This document shows, one piece after another, positions 8,072-16,706 of a DNA stretch of 64,000 nt (position 1 is the stretch's first letter; every line of letters starts with the position of its first letter). This DNA comes from Luteibacter sp. Sphag1AF (GTDB taxonomy: Bacteria > Pseudomonadota > Gammaproteobacteria > Xanthomonadales > Rhodanobacteraceae), in contig NZ_JACHYH010000004.1 in NCBI RefSeq assembly GCF_014192715.1, positions 62,001-126,000 of the forward strand, written 5' to 3'. The notes beneath the pieces are model-generated. The model was not told where the DNA came from, did no database searches, and saw nothing but the letters and a program-made list of their open reading frames with translations. The position numbers and the translations under genes were made by a program.

Positions 8072-9023
8072 CCTCATCCAGCCGCTGACGCTCGTCAGCG
8101 GTCAGTTGCAGATCGGCGGCAGCGAGATTGTCTTTCAGCTGTGCGTCGGTGCGTGCGCCAATCACCACCGACGTCACCGCAGGACGGCCCAGAAGCCACG
8201 CCAGAGCCACCTGTGCACCGGACACCTGTCGCGCATCCGCGATCGACACCAGTACGTCCACGATGCGCCACAGCCGCTCCTCGTCGCGAATCGGGGGCTC
8301 GGTCCAGCCACCCAGCTGACGGGAACCTTCCGGCGCCTTCACATTACGGCGATGCTTGCCCGACAACAGCCCGCCGGCCAGCGGACTCCACACAAGCACG
8401 CCCACATTCTGATCGACCGAAATCGGCAGCAGTTCGTATTCGGCTTCACGCGCTTCCAGCGTGTAGTGAATCTGCTGGCTGATGAAACGCTGACGATGCT
8501 CTCGCTCGCTGATGCCAAGCGCCTTCATCAGGTGCCATGCCGAATAGTTGGAGCAACCGATGTAACGTACCTTACCCTGGCGCACCAGCGTATCGAGCGC
8601 TTCAAGCGTCTCTTCCAGCGGGGTCTGGCCGTCCCACTGATGGACCTGGTAAAGGTCAATGACATCCGTGCGCAGCCGCTTCAGGCTGGCTTCGCATTCG
8701 CGGATGAGGTGATAGCGCGACAAGCCGCCATCGTTCGGGCCGGGGCCCATCGGGAACCGCGCTTTCGTGGCCAGCAACACACCGTGCGGGCGCTTGCCAG
8801 CCAGCACTTCGCCAATGATTTCTTCGGATGCGCCATCGGAGTAGACGTTGGCGGTGTCAATCAGATTGACGCCTGCATCCAGACACATGTCGATCTGCCG
8901 ACGAGCATCATCCACGCCGGAACTGCCGACGGAGGCGAACTTGCCCTGTCCGCCAAACGTCATCGTTCCCATGGTGAGCGTGGAAACCTTGAGGCCGGAT
9001 CGGCCGAGTAGTCGGTACTGCAT
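7968..9023 (-). CDS. aldo/keto reductase
   Basis: NADPH-dependent oxidoreductase of the aldo/keto reductase superfamily, 351 residues, TIM barrel. The catalytic tetrad is readable as D56, Y61 (DTANVYSDG), K87 (LLATKARF) and H128 (YQVHQWD). The nicotinamide phosphate-binding region VVIGARTDAQLKDNLAA is near the C-terminus. I start at ATG 9023 (MQYRLLGRSGLKVS) because AAGGTG lies 7 bp upstream; a frame to 9053 exists. The reaction and substrate are unknown. Its 3' end overlaps the convergent TPR gene by 104 bp. Confidence 0.92.
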   Translation of the reverse strand: MQYRLLGRSGLKVSTLTMGTMTFGGQGKFASVGSSGVDDARRQIDMCLDAGVNLIDTANVYSDGASEEIIGEVLAGKRPHGVLLATKARFPMGPGPNDGGLSRYHLIRECEASLKRLRTDVIDLYQVHQWDGQTPLEETLEALDTLVRQGKVRYIGCSNYSAWHLMKALGISEREHRQRFISQQIHYTLEAREAEYELLPISVDQNVGVLVWSPLAGGLLSGKHRRNVKAPEGSRQLGGWTEPPIRDEERLWRIVDVLVSIADARQVSGAQVALAWLLGRPAVTSVVIGARTDAQLKDNLAAADLQLTADERQRLDEVSAPPILYPYWHQLLTASDRLGAADLALLGPHVK

Positions 9024-9061
9024 GGTGGCACCTTCATGATCGGGGAATTTCAATTCCCAAC

Positions 9062-10192
9062 TTAATCACCCCGCGACGCATCCGACAAATGAAGAATTGT
9101 TACAGGCGGCTCGATGGCGTGGCGGGCACGTGACGGCAGCACCCGCCCACGCAACCGAAGGAACGGACGTTCAATGCCGTAGTACAGCAACGCGCCGGCA
9201 GACACAGAGGCACATGCGTAGGTGAGAAAGACGAGCACGCCGTACTGGGCAAGCCAGGAAGGCATCCATGCATCCACCATGGCGAACACGGCCTTGTGCA
9301 CCAGATACAGGCTGTATGAAATAAGTGCGAGCCAGCCTGCACCGGGAATCCGGCACCGTGCGATCAGACTGCTGGCAGGCGTCGCTGCGGCCACGAGCAA
9401 CGCCATGCCCAAAGAAAGCAGAGGAAATCCCACCACGGTCGCGAAGAAGCCAACACGATGGGTGAAGACAACAAACGAAAGCGTCAGCACGACCAGTGCC
9501 GAAGGAAGCAGTACCGTGTTTGCCCGCTGCTGCAATGCCTGCCACCACGCCGGACGGAACTGTTGAATCGTCGCCAGCAACACGCCCAGAAGCAGGCCGT
9601 CCAGACGGTTATAGGTGGGGAAGTACACGTACTCCACGTAACGGTCGTTCCCATGCCAGCTGAACCCGCGCGCCAGCATGCCCGCCACCACGATGAAAAT
9701 GCTTACCGCCACCACCACGCGAACCGAACGCGCGCGCCAGATACTCCAGGCCAGCAACGGAAACAGCAGGTAGAAGTGCTCTTCCACGCACAGCGACCAC
9801 ACATGGGAGAACGCCGGATTCTGGCGGTAGTCGATCAACAGGTTCACCGTATAGGTGAGGAACTGCCACAGCGGCTGGATGCCTTCGCGCTCACGGAATC
9901 CCGGCACGCAGAAGTACAGCGCCAGCACGACCAGATAGGCCGGCAACACGCGGAACGTCCGCCGCAGGTAGAAGCCCCCCAGATCAATCCCCTTGCCAGC
10001 AGCCATGGGCTTGAGCAGCTGCGAACCGATCAGATAGCCGCTGAGCACGAAGAACAGGTCCACACCCATCCATCCGTAGTCGCCAACGCCGGTGAATGGC
10101 GCAGGCAGTCCTCCCACCAGCCATGAATGGAAAAGCATCACCCAGACAATGGCGATGGCGCGGAGCAGATCCAGCCCTGGCATGCGACTCAT
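9062..10192 (-). CDS. acyltransferase 3 family membrane protein (OafA/YrhL type)
   Basis: 376-residue integral membrane O-acyltransferase with about ten hydrophobic segments. The N-terminal family signature GLDLLRAIAIVWVMLFHSW carries the conserved His, followed by DLFFVLSGYLIG and the RRTFRVLPAYL motif. Family members transfer acetyl or other acyl groups to sugars of lipopolysaccharide, exopolysaccharide or other acceptors; no glycan cluster surrounds this gene, so the acceptor is unknown. It lies 38 bp upstream of the aldo/keto reductase on the same strand. Confidence 0.9.
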   Translation of the reverse strand: MSRMPGLDLLRAIAIVWVMLFHSWLVGGLPAPFTGVGDYGWMGVDLFFVLSGYLIGSQLLKPMAAGKGIDLGGFYLRRTFRVLPAYLVVLALYFCVPGFREREGIQPLWQFLTYTVNLLIDYRQNPAFSHVWSLCVEEHFYLLFPLLAWSIWRARSVRVVVAVSIFIVVAGMLARGFSWHGNDRYVEYVYFPTYNRLDGLLLGVLLATIQQFRPAWWQALQQRANTVLLPSALVVLTLSFVVFTHRVGFFATVVGFPLLSLGMALLVAAATPASSLIARCRIPGAGWLALISYSLYLVHKAVFAMVDAWMPSWLAQYGVLVFLTYACASVSAGALLYYGIERPFLRLRGRVLPSRARHAIEPPVTILHLSDASRGD

Positions 10193-10362
10193 GGTGTTCC
10201 CCCGGTTCTATCCGGTGAGTTTACGGATGCTTCGGGCATTTCCCGGCCGTCATGCGACCAAACGGTGGCAGGTTGCGGCGAATGGCCGGGCACACAGACT
10301 CACCCCGTGCGACACGACGCCATTACAATGCGCGCCCGTTCTCTGCGTCCCGGATCTGCGCC

Positions 10363-11175
10363 ATGGAAATCGTCGTCATCGAGAAGCTGAAGGCTTATAT
10401 CGACCCGCTGACCCCGGAAGAACACGAGGCGCTCGAAGCCAGCATCCTCGCCGAGGGCTGTCGTGACGCGCTGGTGTTGTGGGGCGACGTGCTGGTTGAC
10501 GGCCACAATCGTTATGGCATCTGCAAGAAGCACGGCCTGCCCTTCCAGACCGTGCAGAACACCCGCTTCCAGTCCATGGACGATGTGCATCTGTGGATGA
10601 TCGACCAGCATCTGGGCCGCCGCAGCGTGTCCGACTTCCAGCGCGGCGTCCTCGCATTGCGCCGCCGGGAAATCATGGCCGAGCGCCTGGCCGCAGAGGC
10701 AGCCGCAGCCGAAGCGGCCGCCTCTGCGGCACCGGATGCGGCATCCTCCACCGAGGAAGCACCGAAGGGTGCGAAAGCCACGTTGCCCAGCCGTGACGCT
10801 ATCGCGCGTGCAGCGCGCCTGAGCAGCAGCCAGGTCGGCCTGATCGAGAAGATCCAGAACGACGCCGCGCCCGAGGTGGTCGCCGCGGTGAAGTCAGGCG
10901 CCATTTCCATCAGTGCTGCCGCCGCCGTGGCCTCGCTGCCTGAAGACGAACAGCGTGCCGCCGCCATGGGTGGTGGCAGCGAGCTGAAGCAGGCCGCCAA
11001 GCGCGTGCGCGATGCAAAGCGCAAACCGAAAGAAAAGCCACCGGCCGAAGAAACCATCGAGGAACACGAGGAAAAGCACGAACTGCGCCTGCGCATCGCT
11101 GCCCTGGAAGCCGAAAACGAAGCCCTGCGCGCTGAACTGGCAGAGCTTCGCGAAAGCCTGGGCGTGGACGCCTGA
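10363..11175 (+). CDS. ParB/Srx-like N-terminal domain protein
   Basis: 270-residue protein beginning at ATG 10363 (MEIVVIEKLKAYIDPL). The N-terminal 90 residues resemble the ParB/sulfiredoxin nuclease-like fold (EGCRDALVLWGDVLVDGHNRYGICKKHGL), followed by an Ala-rich linker. A helical segment SRDAIARAARLSSSQVGLIEKI resembles a helix-turn-helix, and the C-terminus is a coiled coil (RLRIAALEAENEALRAELAELRE). Related proteins in Xanthomonadales are annotated as plasmid replication/partition related. There is no ParA partner here, so chromosome partition is unlikely. The longer frame from 10252 has no support. Confidence 0.7.
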   Translation: MEIVVIEKLKAYIDPLTPEEHEALEASILAEGCRDALVLWGDVLVDGHNRYGICKKHGLPFQTVQNTRFQSMDDVHLWMIDQHLGRRSVSDFQRGVLALRRREIMAERLAAEAAAAEAAASAAPDAASSTEEAPKGAKATLPSRDAIARAARLSSSQVGLIEKIQNDAAPEVVAAVKSGAISISAAAAVASLPEDEQRAAAMGGGSELKQAAKRVRDAKRKPKEKPPAEETIEEHEEKHELRLRIAALEAENEALRAELAELRESLGVDA

Positions 11176-11178
11176 GCG

Positions 11179-12705
11179 TCAGTTCGTACCTTCCGCCGCC
11201 GCGCCGGTTGTTCGCGACGCACGGCGCGGCGCGAGGCAAGCCAGGGTAATCACAGCCGAAACCGCGGTGATCGCTGCGAGCACCTGCAACAACACGCGGA
11301 ACGCCGCGTCGTAGTGCACGGTCAACGCTTCCCGCGACATGCCCGGAAGCATGGCCACCGCATCACGTACATTGCCCGACGCCAGTTGCATGCCCGCGAT
11401 ATCGGCATGCCCCATGCCAGCGGCCGCCAGTCCTCGCTGAGCCATGAACGCCAGCAATGCGGTGACGATGGCCAGCGCGATGCCTTCGCCGGCCACGCGC
11501 GTCGTGCTGAAAATGCCCGTCGCCATCCCCGCACGTTCGCGCGGCACCACGGTGATCGACAGCGCGTCCATCAGGCCCCACGGCAACCCTGTGCCCACGC
11601 CGATCACAAGCAGCGGAATGCGCAACGCCGCCCCTGTTTCGCCGTGGGATACGCCACTCAGCAAGTACAGACCAAAAGCGGCGACAAACAACCCGAACGC
11701 CGCGAGCGGTCCTGCGGCGATCCAGCGAGTGAGCCATGCGGCAATGGACGGCATGACCAGCATGGGCGCGCTGAGCGACAGCATCATCCAGCCGGCATCC
11801 AGTTCACTATGACCGTCGATACCGATGAACTTCAGCGGCAACATCATTAGCAATACGATGAAGCAGTAGCAGGTGCCGATGGGCAACACCTGCACGCCGA
11901 CGAAGCGGCCATAACGAAACAGGCTCAGATCAAGCATCGGCCGCTGAACGCGCAGCTCGATCCATACAAAGGCCGCCACAAGCACCACGAAGGCTGCCAG
12001 CAACAACAGTACGAGTGCACTGCCCCATCCACTGGAGGGCGCCTGCACCACGGCAAAGGTGAAGGACGCCAGGGCGGCGGTGAACGTCAGTGCGCCCGGC
12101 CAATCGAGTCCGGCAGCTTCCGGATCGCGCGAGTCACGCATGTGCCGCAGGCCGAACAGGAGTGCGACGACGCCCACCAGCGCGATCCCGAGAAAAATGG
12201 ATCGCCACCCGTGGTGCGCGATCAACCAGCCGGCCACCAGTGGCCCGAACGCCAGCCCGACGCCAAAGCTGGTGCCCAACGCACTGAAGGCCCGCGTCAG
12301 TGCGGGACCATGAAACACCTGAGCCAGCGCCGCCGAGCCACCCGCGAGCGCCGCAGCTGCCGCGAAACCCTGAAGCCCACGAAGCATGTCGATCAACAGC
12401 ACGCTGGGCGCGAAGCACTGCCCCAATGACAGGAGCGCCATCGCGCCGATACCGGCAATGAAAAGCTTCTTGCGCCCGAACGCATCAGCCAGCGCACCTG
12501 CGGCCATCAGGCTGCTGCCGAAGGTGAGCATGAACGCGTTGGTGATCCAGACCAGATGCGACGCGCTGCCGCCCACTTCCCGCCCGATGGCGAGCGTGGC
12601 GACCGCGCCAGCTGAAAAATTGAGCGGAAGCACGAGGGCCGCCAGGCAAACAGCAGCCAGCACGGGAAGGCCGCGCGGCGCGGCACGGGGATGAAGATCG
12701 GACAT
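11179..12705 (-). CDS. MFS drug/solute exporter, 14-TM (DHA2) type
   Basis: 508-residue inner-membrane transporter with about 14 hydrophobic segments. The motif A region ALADAFGRKKLFIAGIG follows TM2, and GPLVAGWLIAHHGWRSIFLGI corresponds to motif C of the DHA2 (EmrB/QacA) antiporters. Substrate unknown. It is transcribed divergently from a LysR regulator that starts 103 bp away, which is the usual arrangement for a regulator and its target efflux gene. Confidence 0.88.
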   Translation of the reverse strand: MSDLHPRAAPRGLPVLAAVCLAALVLPLNFSAGAVATLAIGREVGGSASHLVWITNAFMLTFGSSLMAAGALADAFGRKKLFIAGIGAMALLSLGQCFAPSVLLIDMLRGLQGFAAAAALAGGSAALAQVFHGPALTRAFSALGTSFGVGLAFGPLVAGWLIAHHGWRSIFLGIALVGVVALLFGLRHMRDSRDPEAAGLDWPGALTFTAALASFTFAVVQAPSSGWGSALVLLLLAAFVVLVAAFVWIELRVQRPMLDLSLFRYGRFVGVQVLPIGTCYCFIVLLMMLPLKFIGIDGHSELDAGWMMLSLSAPMLVMPSIAAWLTRWIAAGPLAAFGLFVAAFGLYLLSGVSHGETGAALRIPLLVIGVGTGLPWGLMDALSITVVPRERAGMATGIFSTTRVAGEGIALAIVTALLAFMAQRGLAAAGMGHADIAGMQLASGNVRDAVAMLPGMSREALTVHYDAAFRVLLQVLAAITAVSAVITLACLAPRRASRTTGAAAEGTN

Positions 12706-12808
12706 GGGTCATTCCGGGATAGTGGAGCGGAAAGTGTTGGAGGCATGCTATCCATGCCGCAATCAAAGATAATCAGCCTTCAATTCCACGCATCACGGAA
12801 TCTGGCGC

Positions 12809-13708
12809 TTGAATCCGACCACCGAAAACCTGTCGCGCATCCTCACCTTCGTGCAGACGGCGGAGTCGCTGAGCTTCGTCGGCGCGTCGCGCCACCTCGG
12901 CGTATCGGCCTCCGCAGTAGGTAAAACCGTGGCCAGGTTGGAGAAGACGCTGGGTGTCCGGCTGTTCCAGCGCAGTACGCGAACCGTGCGCCTGACGGAC
13001 GAAGGCCGCCTCTTCTATGAGCGCTGCCGAAAGATTCTGGATGACCTTCAGGACGCCGAGGCCATGGTTTCCGAAGCGGCAGACGCACCGCGCGGCCGCC
13101 TGCGTGTGAGCCTGCCCACCATTGGCTACCGCTTCCTTGTGCCTCACCTGGCCGAGTTCCATCGGCTTTATCCCGAGGTGCAACTGGATCTGGATTTCAG
13201 CGACCGCCTGGTCGACATCATCGAAGATGGCTTCGACGCCGTGATCCGCAGCGGTGACCTGCCCGATTCGCGATTGATGTCGCGACTGCTGGGCCCCTTC
13301 CGCTTCGTGCTATGCGCCTCACCGGCCTACATTGCCGCGCATGGCATGCCGCGTAGCGTGGCCGAACTGGCCGATCACAACTGCCTGCAATTCCGCTTTC
13401 CCACAAGCGGACGCATACGGGGCTGGCCATTCGCGGACGCCATTCCAGCCAGCCAGTCACTGAGCCCCCTCACATGCAGCAACATGGAAGCCATTCGTGC
13501 CGTGACGGTGGAAGGCCTGGGCGTCGGCTACATGCCAGACTTCCTGGCGCACAGTGCCATTGAAGAAGGCACGCTGTGCCGCATTCCGCTGGAGCTTCCG
13601 GCGGATGAGGGACGCTTCTGGGTCATCTGGCCATCCAGTCGGCAGCTCTCGCCCAAGATCCGTGTCTTCGTGGATTTCGTCTGCGCGCGATTGTTCACCG
13701 CAAACTAG
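12809..13708 (+). CDS. LysR-family transcriptional regulator
   Basis: 299-residue LysR regulator. The N-terminal winged helix-turn-helix is clear (FVQTAESLSFVGASRHLGVSAS then GKTVARLEKTLGVRLFQR), followed by the effector-binding domain from about residue 90 (GRLRVSLPTIGYRFLVPHL). The start is a TTG at 12809; no in-frame ATG precedes the HTH. It resembles the CrgA/DsdC-like subgroup that regulates neighbouring transport genes, and is divergent from the DHA2 exporter, its probable target. Confidence 0.9.
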   Translation: MNPTTENLSRILTFVQTAESLSFVGASRHLGVSASAVGKTVARLEKTLGVRLFQRSTRTVRLTDEGRLFYERCRKILDDLQDAEAMVSEAADAPRGRLRVSLPTIGYRFLVPHLAEFHRLYPEVQLDLDFSDRLVDIIEDGFDAVIRSGDLPDSRLMSRLLGPFRFVLCASPAYIAAHGMPRSVAELADHNCLQFRFPTSGRIRGWPFADAIPASQSLSPLTCSNMEAIRAVTVEGLGVGYMPDFLAHSAIEEGTLCRIPLELPADEGRFWVIWPSSRQLSPKIRVFVDFVCARLFTAN

Positions 13709-14343
13709 TCGCGACCCTTCTCGCGGGCGCACACCTCTTTGACGAGCATGTCGGCAAGCAACGCGGGCATGCCTGCATTTGCTTCCACGATGGGCACCGC
13801 CCATGCGGCATCGGACAGCACCAGATGCTGTTGCCAGTCCGGCCACGCCAGCAACTCCTCTGGCGTGAGGGCGATGGCGCCGCCGCGCTCGGCGTGACCG
13901 CCACCGATGGACTCACCCGCCACGAACAGCTTCTCCGCAAACGGCGCGAGATACACGTAATACACGTGATGATTCTGATCCTGCGCGGTCGGCGCGCGAT
14001 TGGCGTAACCCAGCCGCAGCGACAGCCGTTCGCGATGCTGCTCCGTCATGGGCTGCGAGTGCTCATGGAGCCACGCGGCCGTCACGGTCTCGTCTTTTGA
14101 CCAGCGCACAAGGTCGTGCGTCCAGGTCAGATGCTTGAAATGGTTCGGATACGCGAGACGTTCATACCCCTTCTTCGAACGGAGCGAACGCGAATCGAAA
14201 AGGCGATCGTCATCCTCACCGAAGGTCAGACCCAGCTCCCACGTTTCCGTCGGCACGACGCGGGTGAGCGGCGCCAGCGCATCTATCTCCCCGTTCGCGA
14301 TGCGACGGAGAAACGCAGCTACATCAAACAGCGAATTCGTCAT
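13705..14343 (-). CDS. hypothetical protein
   Basis: 212-residue soluble protein of unknown function, started at ATG 14343 (MTNSLFDVAAFLRRIANGEIDALAP). It is rich in Trp, His and charged residues (NHFKHLTWTHDLVRW, HVYYVYLAPFAEKLFVAGESIGGGHAERGG) and has no signal peptide or membrane segment. I recognise no family. Its 3' end overlaps the LysR gene by 4 bp in convergent orientation, and it lies 23 bp downstream of the RraB-family gene, so the two may be co-transcribed. Confidence 0.65.
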   Translation of the reverse strand: MTNSLFDVAAFLRRIANGEIDALAPLTRVVPTETWELGLTFGEDDDRLFDSRSLRSKKGYERLAYPNHFKHLTWTHDLVRWSKDETVTAAWLHEHSQPMTEQHRERLSLRLGYANRAPTAQDQNHHVYYVYLAPFAEKLFVAGESIGGGHAERGGAIALTPEELLAWPDWQQHLVLSDAAWAVPIVEANAGMPALLADMLVKEVCAREKGRD

Positions 14344-14366
14344 GCGTGAGTCACTGCCGTTTTTGC

Positions 14367-14714
14367 TTATTCGACGAGCGGGCCTACATCCATGCCATCG
14401 TATGCACCCAACTGTCGTTCCTGCGCGAAGGCGTACAGTTCGCTGTTGCGCGCATCGAGCGAATCGGGCGTATGCACTTCCTCTTTCTCGACATGCAGCC
14501 ACCACAGGTCCGGATCACCGACCTCTTCCTTGTCGGCAAGAAACACATCAATGACCCGGTAGCCCTTCGCTTCCAGCAACGGTGCTGTCTCGCGCAGCTT
14601 CTCCGGCGACACGTCGGTGAAGAAATAACCCCACACCATGGGGCCATCCAGATCCCAGTCCGTGTTGTCCCGGATCTGGGCAAACATGTCCACTAGCTGT
14701 TCTTTCGTGATCAC
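14367..14714 (-). CDS. RraB-family regulator of RNase E activity
   Basis: 115-residue acidic protein resembling the RraB (DUF695-related) family, which binds the C-terminal region of RNase E and inhibits RNA decay in E. coli. The visible family core is DGPMVWGYFFTDVSPEKLRETAPLLEAKGY and LHVEKEEVHTPDSLDARNSELYAFA. I choose GTG 14714 (GTG ATC ACG) behind GGGAAG because the product then begins ITKEQLVDMFAQI. An ATG at 14753 would add 13 residues without family character. Function is by family only. Confidence 0.72.
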   Translation of the reverse strand: MITKEQLVDMFAQIRDNTDWDLDGPMVWGYFFTDVSPEKLRETAPLLEAKGYRVIDVFLADKEEVGDPDLWWLHVEKEEVHTPDSLDARNSELYAFAQERQLGAYDGMDVGPLVE

Positions 14715-14929
14715 AAGCGGGCTTCCCGTATGACGTGGCGAGGCGTGAAACAACCTGCCCGATCATACGGGAGCGGCGTGTGTGTTGCTCAGAAGAACCG
14801 GGAGTTGAAGGTGACCGTGTACAGAGTGCGGCATTCCCCGGGATTGGCAGCCTGCCGGGCGCACGCTAGCCTTGCGCCCCTGGGGATCGGGGGGAACCGG
14901 TGCCATCACCATACAGGGAGTGCGCGCAC

Positions 14930-15466
14930 GTGACTTTTTCTCGCTATGCCATCGCGCTGGCGCTGGCTTCGCTTGTGGCCACCTCGCCGATACAGGCGGG
15001 TGCCGATGATCCCGCGCTTCGTGTCGTACTGAGCAAGGCAACGTCCCCTGCCGCTGCCGAGAAGGGCAGCATCGTCGTAACCGTTACCAATACCAGCCAA
15101 CGCACATGGCTGCTACCGATCCCTTTCACCCCGTTGCAGACACCGGATGGCCATCTGTACAACGAGATATTCACGGTGACCGATGCGAACGGCGCGGCGA
15201 CGAAATTCATTGGCCGACGCGTGCGCGTGATACCCGAGCCGCGCGAGACGTTCTACACGCGACTTGAACCGGGTGCTACCGCATCGAAGGAAGTAGATCT
15301 GTCTGCCGACTACGATCTGCGCGCAGGCGGTCCCTACCAGGTGCGCTACACGCAGACATTTCAGGACACCGCCATCCTCACCACGGACGAAGTACACGGG
15401 CATGAAGCACAGAGCAATACGCTGGATATCTGGGTGAACGCCATGCTGCAAGACAAGCGGCAGTAG
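14930..15466 (+). CDS. secreted protein resembling M35 protease propeptide domain
   Basis: 178 residues from GTG 14930; an ATG at 14900 is an alternative. A signal peptide (AIALALASLVATSPIQA) precedes an immunoglobulin-like beta domain. The segments NTSQRTWLLPIPFTPL, FTVTDANG, ATKFIGRRVRVIPEPRETFYTRLEPG and VDLSADYDLRAGGPYQVRY resemble the N-terminal domain of deuterolysin-like (M35) metalloendopeptidases. The HExxH catalytic domain is absent. It could therefore be a stand-alone propeptide or inhibitor, or a structural domain. This relation is from memory of sequence patterns, not from a search. Confidence 0.55.
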   Translation: MTFSRYAIALALASLVATSPIQAGADDPALRVVLSKATSPAAAEKGSIVVTVTNTSQRTWLLPIPFTPLQTPDGHLYNEIFTVTDANGAATKFIGRRVRVIPEPRETFYTRLEPGATASKEVDLSADYDLRAGGPYQVRYTQTFQDTAILTTDEVHGHEAQSNTLDIWVNAMLQDKRQ

Positions 15467-15470
15467 CTCC

Positions 15471-15494
15471 TGTGGGAGCCAGTTTGCTCCCACA
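15471..15494. terminator. convergent hairpin after the secreted protein gene
   Basis: TGTGGGAGC (15471-15479) and GCTCCCACA (15486-15494) form a 9-bp perfect stem with a 6-nt loop. It lies 4 bp beyond one stop and directly before the convergent nuclease-candidate stop, so it may terminate both. It lacks a long T tract and may also be a REP-type palindrome. Confidence 0.5.
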
Positions 15495-16706
15495 TTACAG
15501 GAGATGAAGCGTTCCGTTGCCGCCTTCAACCGGCGGGTCCTTGATGCTTCGTCGTCCGGCAGGCACATACAGGCGGCTGTCCTGCGCGGTGGGATCACCG
15601 CGCATCGTGTCGCTCAGAATGCCTTCAAGCCGGGTGATGCCACGCACGCTCGCGTTCGCACTGAAGGCTTCGACAATTTGCTCCGACTGTCTGTCGATGT
15701 TGTAGTGGGCTGCGCTGGCCGCGCTGGAAAAGGCGGACTGGTAAACGCGCAGAAGAAGCTCAGGGCCAAACTGCGTACGCGTGAGCACATTGAACGCAGC
15801 CTGCCCGACCAGTACCACGGTTTTCGGCGACGCGCGAAGCACACCCGCCATGGAACGGTGGCCGCGCAGCGTGTTGCCGATCAGCGCGTGATAGTACGTA
15901 TCGCCATCGTAGTACGCGGCCAGATGCGAGAGCTGGTCGCCAAGCCGCTTGCCGTCACCGCCCTTCGCGGAACCCGTCTTGCTCTTCAGCTGGTGGAAGC
16001 TCGGCTTGTGGCCAGCCCAAAGCGGCGGCTGGATCACATCGGCGCCGGGGAACGGATTGGACTGCGTGTCGAAGCCTTCCTGGTCCTTGCCACGCGGTTC
16101 GGGCACGCGCACGTTGCCGCGCATCTGACCGATGAGGTCTTCGTGCAGATGGCCCATCAACCCTTCGATCATCATCAGGGCTTTATGGGCAACCGTAGCG
16201 TTGATCGCGCTCTCGAATTTGCCGCCGTACAGCAGGAATTGCGTGGCTGCCAGGATGTACGGGTCGAGAACGTCACCCGGATTCTTGCCGCACTCTATGT
16301 CGGCGGCTGTGCGCGGGAAACTTTTCGCGACGTCCATGACCTTGTCATGAGCGAATTTAATTGCCGCATCCGGGTCTTTGAACGCCACAAGAAGCTGCAC
16401 GCGCTGGGCAAGCGCCACGGCGTGGTGCTCAATGGCCTGAAGCGGGAAATTCTGCGCGAGCAGGGCGGCGTGGCAAGTGAACCGCAGTTCGTTGCCGCCC
16501 AACGCCGCAAGATCGGCCACCGGCCTGTGCGCCAGTTCAGCGGGAACGCGAAACATGAGCCGAATGCCATCCGCCGCTTCGGCAAAAACCTCCGCCGCGC
16601 AGCTGTAGCTTCGCTCAAGCAGCGATTTCTGGGCGTCGATCATCTTCTTCAAAAGCGGGTTATGCACGCTGTTGAGCGGATGATCGTGCGGTAGAAATTC
16701 AAGCAC
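15495..16706 (-). CDS. probable type II restriction endonuclease
   Basis: 403-residue protein whose ATG overlaps the last 8 bp of a DNA C5-methyltransferase gene, the typical placement of a cognate restriction enzyme. I do not recognise its family by sequence. A possible PD-(D/E)XK-like core is PFPGADVI (D223) followed about 16 residues later by HQLKSKTG (Q239, K241, K243), with the usual Glu replaced by Gln as in some restriction enzymes. The remainder is mixed helical and strand with no signal or membrane segment. It would cut DNA that the partner does not methylate; specificity is unknown. Function rests mainly on context. Confidence 0.6.
   Translation of the reverse strand: MLEFLPHDHPLNSVHNPLLKKMIDAQKSLLERSYSCAAEVFAEAADGIRLMFRVPAELAHRPVADLAALGGNELRFTCHAALLAQNFPLQAIEHHAVALAQRVQLLVAFKDPDAAIKFAHDKVMDVAKSFPRTAADIECGKNPGDVLDPYILAATQFLLYGGKFESAINATVAHKALMMIEGLMGHLHEDLIGQMRGNVRVPEPRGKDQEGFDTQSNPFPGADVIQPPLWAGHKPSFHQLKSKTGSAKGGDGKRLGDQLSHLAAYYDGDTYYHALIGNTLRGHRSMAGVLRASPKTVVLVGQAAFNVLTRTQFGPELLLRVYQSAFSSAASAAHYNIDRQSEQIVEAFSANASVRGITRLEGILSDTMRGDPTAQDSRLYVPAGRRSIKDPPVEGGNGTLHLL

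Noticed and set aside
15504-16694. 396-codon plus-strand open frame
   Set aside because: Antisense to the nuclease candidate, which overlaps the methyltransferase gene in the right way.
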